Source: Deltaproteobacteria bacterium RIFCSPHIGHO2_02_FULL_40_28 (GTDB lineage Bacteria > UBA10199 > 2-12-FULL-40-28). Taken from it: DNA of 64,000 nucleotides. Of the stretch, positions 61,169 to 64,000 are shown in pieces. The notes below the pieces were generated by a model that saw only the letters and a list, made by a program, of their open reading frames with translations, had not been told where the DNA came from and made no database searches. Each line of letters begins with the position of its first letter. Positions within the stretch are counted from its first letter, which is position 1. Position numbers and translations under genes: made by a program. Location of the stretch: contig MGRJ01000022.1 of NCBI GenBank assembly GCA_001798135.1, positions 1 to 64,000 on the forward strand, written 5' to 3'.

Positions 61169-62047
61169 ATGATAATCATGAAGAAAAAAGCTTTAGTTTT
61201 GGAAGGGGGAGGTATTCGCTCGGCCTATCTTTCTGGTGTGCTTTTAGCTTTTCATCAAAAGAAGCTAACAGGTTTTGATTATGTTTTAGGCACATCTGCT
61301 GGGGCTTGTTGCGGAGCTAATTTTATTGCGGGCGAACCTGAGAAAAATCGACGGATCCTTGAAGACTATTTGACTGGTCGTCGTTTTGTTCGTTTTGGCA
61401 ACTTATTTTCTAAAGAAAACATTGTTGATATTGATTACCTGGTTGATGAAGTTTGTAAAAATCATGTGCCTTTGAATATTGAAAAGATCAGGAAAGCTGC
61501 TCCTACCTTGATGGTTACGGCTACTCACTATCAACATGGAGGCGCAGTTTACTTTAACAGTCGCGAGCACGATATTCACGAAATTTTGAGAGCCAGTTGT
61601 GCCATGCCCTACCTTTATCGCAAACAGGCTTGCTACAGAGGAGAGCGCTTTATTGATGGGGGCATGGTTGATTCTATTCCTGTAAAAAAAGCGATAAATC
61701 TTGGAGCAACCGATATTATCGTTGTAGGAACAAGAGAGGAAGGGTATCGCAAGTCACCTGACCTGTTGCCAAATTGGGTTCATAGGCTTTTTTATCCTGA
61801 TAGTCCCCAGATGCCTCAGGTTTTTGAACTTCGTTCTAAAAGGTATAATCAAGCCATCGATTTAATTTGCAATCCCCCACAGGGTGTTAAAATTCATTTT
61901 TTACGTCCTAGTCAAAAATTATCTGTTTCCAAAACTACCCGCTCTAAAAAACGTGTGCATGAGGCTGTAGAACTAGGTTTTAAAGATGGGATGAAGTTTA
62001 CAAGTGAGAAAGGAGCTGCTTCTTTTGTCTCCCAAATTTCACCTTGA
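61169..62047 (+). CDS. Patatin-like phospholipase
   Basis: A 292-residue serine acyl hydrolase. The oxyanion region is LEGGGIRSAYLSGVL near residue 10, the nucleophile elbow GTSAG near 43 and the catalytic Asp in DGGMVDSIPV near 172, the Ser-Asp dyad of the patatin/YjjU family. It closely resembles the YjjU type by length and by a C-terminal basic region (SKTTRSKKR). No signal peptide, so it is probably cytoplasmic or membrane-attached. The ATG 61169 is used; an ATG three codons on is possible. Confidence 0.92.
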   Translation: MIIMKKKALVLEGGGIRSAYLSGVLLAFHQKKLTGFDYVLGTSAGACCGANFIAGEPEKNRRILEDYLTGRRFVRFGNLFSKENIVDIDYLVDEVCKNHVPLNIEKIRKAAPTLMVTATHYQHGGAVYFNSREHDIHEILRASCAMPYLYRKQACYRGERFIDGGMVDSIPVKKAINLGATDIIVVGTREEGYRKSPDLLPNWVHRLFYPDSPQMPQVFELRSKRYNQAIDLICNPPQGVKIHFLRPSQKLSVSKTTRSKKRVHEAVELGFKDGMKFTSEKGAASFVSQISP

Positions 62048-62084
62048 ACTCACTGGTAAAATCCACTAGCATCCAACATCTTTC

Positions 62085-62870
62085 ATGTTATTTTTTAATA
62101 TAAAAATCAGGCAGGTTGTTGTTTTTGGATTGATGGGTCTTTTTATTTTCACCACAGCTTGTTTAGAAGAAGGAAAACGTCGTCCTGTTTCTTCAGGAAA
62201 TGTGGATGGGGAGTTAAATCGTTGTCTTTCTTTAGCCTCTCGTAAAAAATATGAAGACGCGGTTGAATGTTTAGAAATTTTTAAAAGCCGCTATCCTTCT
62301 GGAGACAAGGCAGCCAGTGCTGATCTTTTAATTGCCGATAGTTATTTTCGAAAAAAAGATTACCTCGTTGCAGCAGAAGCTTATCAGGAATTTTTAAGAC
62401 AATACCCCACTCATGCTAAGGCAGCTTATGCTTATTTTCAGAGTGGGCTTTCTTATTTGCGGTTTCTGCCCAAGTCGATTGCTAGAAATCAAGAGCATCT
62501 CGATTTGGCAATTAAAAATTTGGCCCTGGTTGTGGAGTATTATCCAGATTCAGATATGTTTCGGCCAGCTCAGCACGAGCTCCATCGGGCCTTGGGTCGT
62601 ATGGCTGCCAGGGATTATTACATTGCCAGGTTTTATTATCGTTTTGGTGAATACAAAGCTTCCATTCTGCGTTTTGAAGAAATTGTTACTAAATATCCAG
62701 GTGTGGGGTATGATGAAAAAAGTTTTTACTATTTAGTGCTAGCACATATTCGTTCGGGCCAGATTGATCAAGCAAGGCGGGCTTCCGAAATATTTGCCGA
62801 TCGTTTTCCTAGAAGCCCCCTGGCCAAGAAAATGACTCAAAAGGTTTCACAAGTTTCGAAAAAAGGTTAA
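62085..62870 (+). CDS. bamD: BamD-like outer membrane assembly lipoprotein
   Basis: A 261-residue lipoprotein with lipobox FTTACLEE near residue 26 and five TPR-like helical repeats. Blocks such as KYEDAVECLEIFKSRYPSG, KDYLVAAEAYQEFLRQYP, PDSDMFRPAQHELHRALGRM and GEYKASILRFEEIVTKYPG match the BamD/YfiO pattern in order and length. It would act with BamA in inserting outer-membrane beta-barrels. The next gene also encodes TPRs. Confidence 0.85.
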   Translation: MLFFNIKIRQVVVFGLMGLFIFTTACLEEGKRRPVSSGNVDGELNRCLSLASRKKYEDAVECLEIFKSRYPSGDKAASADLLIADSYFRKKDYLVAAEAYQEFLRQYPTHAKAAYAYFQSGLSYLRFLPKSIARNQEHLDLAIKNLALVVEYYPDSDMFRPAQHELHRALGRMAARDYYIARFYYRFGEYKASILRFEEIVTKYPGVGYDEKSFYYLVLAHIRSGQIDQARRASEIFADRFPRSPLAKKMTQKVSQVSKKG

Positions 62871-62896
62871 CCCCAGAGGGGCTAGCCCCAAAGGGG
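62871..62896 (+). other. GC hairpin before the TPR gene
   Basis: An almost perfect palindrome, CCCCAGAGGGGCTAGCCCC then AAAGGGG, centred on CTAG, right after the BamD stop. The right arm runs directly into the GGGAAGGGAG ribosome site of the next gene, so a hairpin could affect its translation or weakly terminate. Confidence 0.5.
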
Positions 62897-62908
62897 AAGG
62901 GAGTGTGT

Positions 62909-63637
62909 ATGGATGCTGATGTTAGGCTTTTACTCGAAAAGGGGAAAACCCTTTTTAAGAATCAATCCTATAAAAAGGCAGAGAGTATTTTTCGTAAAAT
63001 TGTAGCTGCAGGTCACGATTATGCCGATGTTTATAATTTATTGGGGATGATTTACCATTATGATGGTAACTATAGTGATGCCATTGATTCTTTTAAAAAG
63101 GCTCTCCGTTTAAATCCTCATTATACTGAAGCTCTTTTGAATTTAACTGTACTCTACAATGATTTGGGGGACTACAAACTTTCCAAACAACTTTTGTCCA
63201 AAACCAAAAAAGAAATTAAAAAAACCAAAGACCAGATCGATCCCTTTATCAAAGGGAAGCTTGCCAACAAACACTCCGAAATTGGTGATTTATATCGTGG
63301 TGTTGGATTATTAGGCCAGGCTGTTAACGAATATCAACGGGCTTTAGAGTTGGCAGAGGGTTTTCAGGATATTCGTAATAAAATGGCTGTTTGTTTGCGT
63401 GAATTGGGACATAAAAAAGAAGCTTTAAAGGAATTTAAAACCATTATTTCAGATAGGCCTGGTTATGCAGAAGCTGTTGTTCAACTAGGGGTTACTTTTT
63501 ATTCGCTTGGTCAAAAAAAGGATGCTAAAAAAGTATGGCAAAAATTGGCCCAAAAAGATCCGCGGAATCAAATGGTTAAAATGTATTTAAAACTCACTGA
63601 AGGAGCCCCTAAATTGTCACGGCAAAAAAGCCGTTGA
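62909..63637 (+). CDS. TPR repeat protein
   Basis: A 242-residue protein from the ATG at 62909, which has the purine-rich AAGGGAG at the right distance; GTG 62903 is too close. No signal peptide is seen. TPR units: YKKAESIFRKIVAAG, ADVYNLLGMIYHYDGNYSDA, PHYTEALLNLTVLYNDLGDY, VGLLGQAVNEYQRALELA, and AEAVVQLGVTFYSLGQKKDA. It is probably a cytoplasmic scaffold or chaperone-like adaptor, with no catalytic motif. A short hairpin, ACGGCAAAAAAGCCGT, spans its last codons. Confidence 0.85.
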   Translation: MDADVRLLLEKGKTLFKNQSYKKAESIFRKIVAAGHDYADVYNLLGMIYHYDGNYSDAIDSFKKALRLNPHYTEALLNLTVLYNDLGDYKLSKQLLSKTKKEIKKTKDQIDPFIKGKLANKHSEIGDLYRGVGLLGQAVNEYQRALELAEGFQDIRNKMAVCLRELGHKKEALKEFKTIISDRPGYAEAVVQLGVTFYSLGQKKDAKKVWQKLAQKDPRNQMVKMYLKLTEGAPKLSRQKSR

Positions 63638-63693
63638 GAAAGCTAGGAGGGTGTGATACTAAAGCGCAAATCAATTTCTACTAGGAGGAATTA

Positions 63694-64000
63694 ATGAAAA
63701 CTTTAATAACGTTTTTACTGGGTGCGATGCTCCTGTTGGTTACAGGTGTAACGTATGCTGAAACAGCTTGCGGTGGTATTGTGCAATTTAATGATGATTG
63801 TTCTAACAGTGGTCGTGGGTGGCATTATAGTTGTTGTCCCGATGGTTATCGTGTTCAAGGTGTTGCTTATAACGACATCAAAGGCCAAGACCATGTGGAT
63901 GCTATTAGTGCAGTTTGTCGTAGTATTTCCAAGGGAAATGACATCATGACAGAAGATTTTTCTCGTCAACCTAAAACCTTTGTTTGTGATAAATCTGAAG
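63694..64000 (+). CDS. Cys-rich secreted protein, truncated by window end
   Basis: A partial gene, at least 102 residues, missing its C-terminus because the window ends. The start is ATG 63694 with a near-ideal AGGAGG site eight bases upstream. A clean signal peptide (MKTLITFLLGAMLLLVTG, cleavage after TYA) precedes a mature part beginning ETACGGIVQFNDDCSNS. Six cysteines so far (TACGG, DDCSN, YSCCPDG, AVCRS, FVCDK), suggesting disulphide bonds. A motif GWHYSCCPDGYRVQGVAYND is notable. I do not recognise the family. The strong ribosome site suggests high expression. Confidence 0.75.
   Translation, partial: MKTLITFLLGAMLLLVTGVTYAETACGGIVQFNDDCSNSGRGWHYSCCPDGYRVQGVAYNDIKGQDHVDAISAVCRSISKGNDIMTEDFSRQPKTFVCDKSE

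Noticed and set aside
1-64000. tRNA or rRNA genes
   Set aside because: No cloverleaf-like intergenic segment or rRNA motif was noticed by eye; a tRNAscan run would be decisive.

Overview
The window looks like a chromosomal stretch of a Gram-negative, aerobic, AT-rich bacterium. Supporting traits are many lipoprotein signal peptides, a BamD-like lipoprotein, an FlhB/SctU export gate protein, Alternative Complex III with a caa3-type oxidase, and a pyruvate phosphate dikinase. The mix suggests a deltaproteobacterial or UBA10199/Bdellovibrionota-like lineage, but that placement is inferred from gene content only. I saw no prophage, CRISPR array, rRNA or tRNA.

Layout. 1-270: intergenic palindromic repeats. 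272-8435 (+): a B12-type radical SAM/DUF2344 fusion, RNase G, then a Gld-like ABC exporter (ATPase, permease, GldG-like, DUF4340). 8445-12426 (-): peroxiredoxin, an orphan SctU/FlhB, a small membrane protein, a lipoprotein and a FabL-like SDR. 12483-17818 (+): folD and the complete glycine cleavage system (gcvT, gcvH, gcvPA, gcvPB). 17899-19053 (-): AAA/DUF4143 ATPase. 19150-25018 (+): a cobalamin riboswitch followed by three lipoproteins and an MFS transporter. 25106-38958 (+): actABCDEF, SCO, coxB, coxA, coxC, a subunit IV-cytochrome c fusion, ctaA and ctaB, a full quinol-to-oxygen respiratory module with its assembly factors. 39107-40315 (+): a second DUF4143 ATPase. 40282-54434: RlmI-like methyltransferase, an M6-metalloprotease-like lipoprotein without its zinc site, metH, a lexA-like repressor, an oxidoreductase, a lactonase/phosphatase/kinase-HAD cluster, ygfZ and an SLT-type lipoprotein. 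54543-60903 (-): two beta-propeller-like lipoproteins, ppdK and glyS. 61021-61153: a MITE-like element. 61169-64000 (+): patatin, BamD-like and TPR proteins, and a truncated Cys-rich secreted protein.

The most interesting locus is 19150-23813. A well-formed cobalamin riboswitch sits directly before surface-type lipoproteins instead of btuB or btuFCD. One has Ig-like repeats plus a discoidin-like end, and two look like beta-propellers. This resembles the logic of the Bacteroides BtuG/BtuH corrinoid-capture lipoproteins, but in a different lineage and without an adjacent TonB receptor. Other leads are two ~100-bp hairpins with unrelated outer arms but the same ~44-bp core (49241 and 54443), a lexA promoter whose 18-bp spacer is a perfect palindrome and whose transcript is probably leaderless, a pseudo-M6 protease, palindromes at the start codons of both DUF4143 ATPases, and repeat DNA translated in frame inside essential genes.
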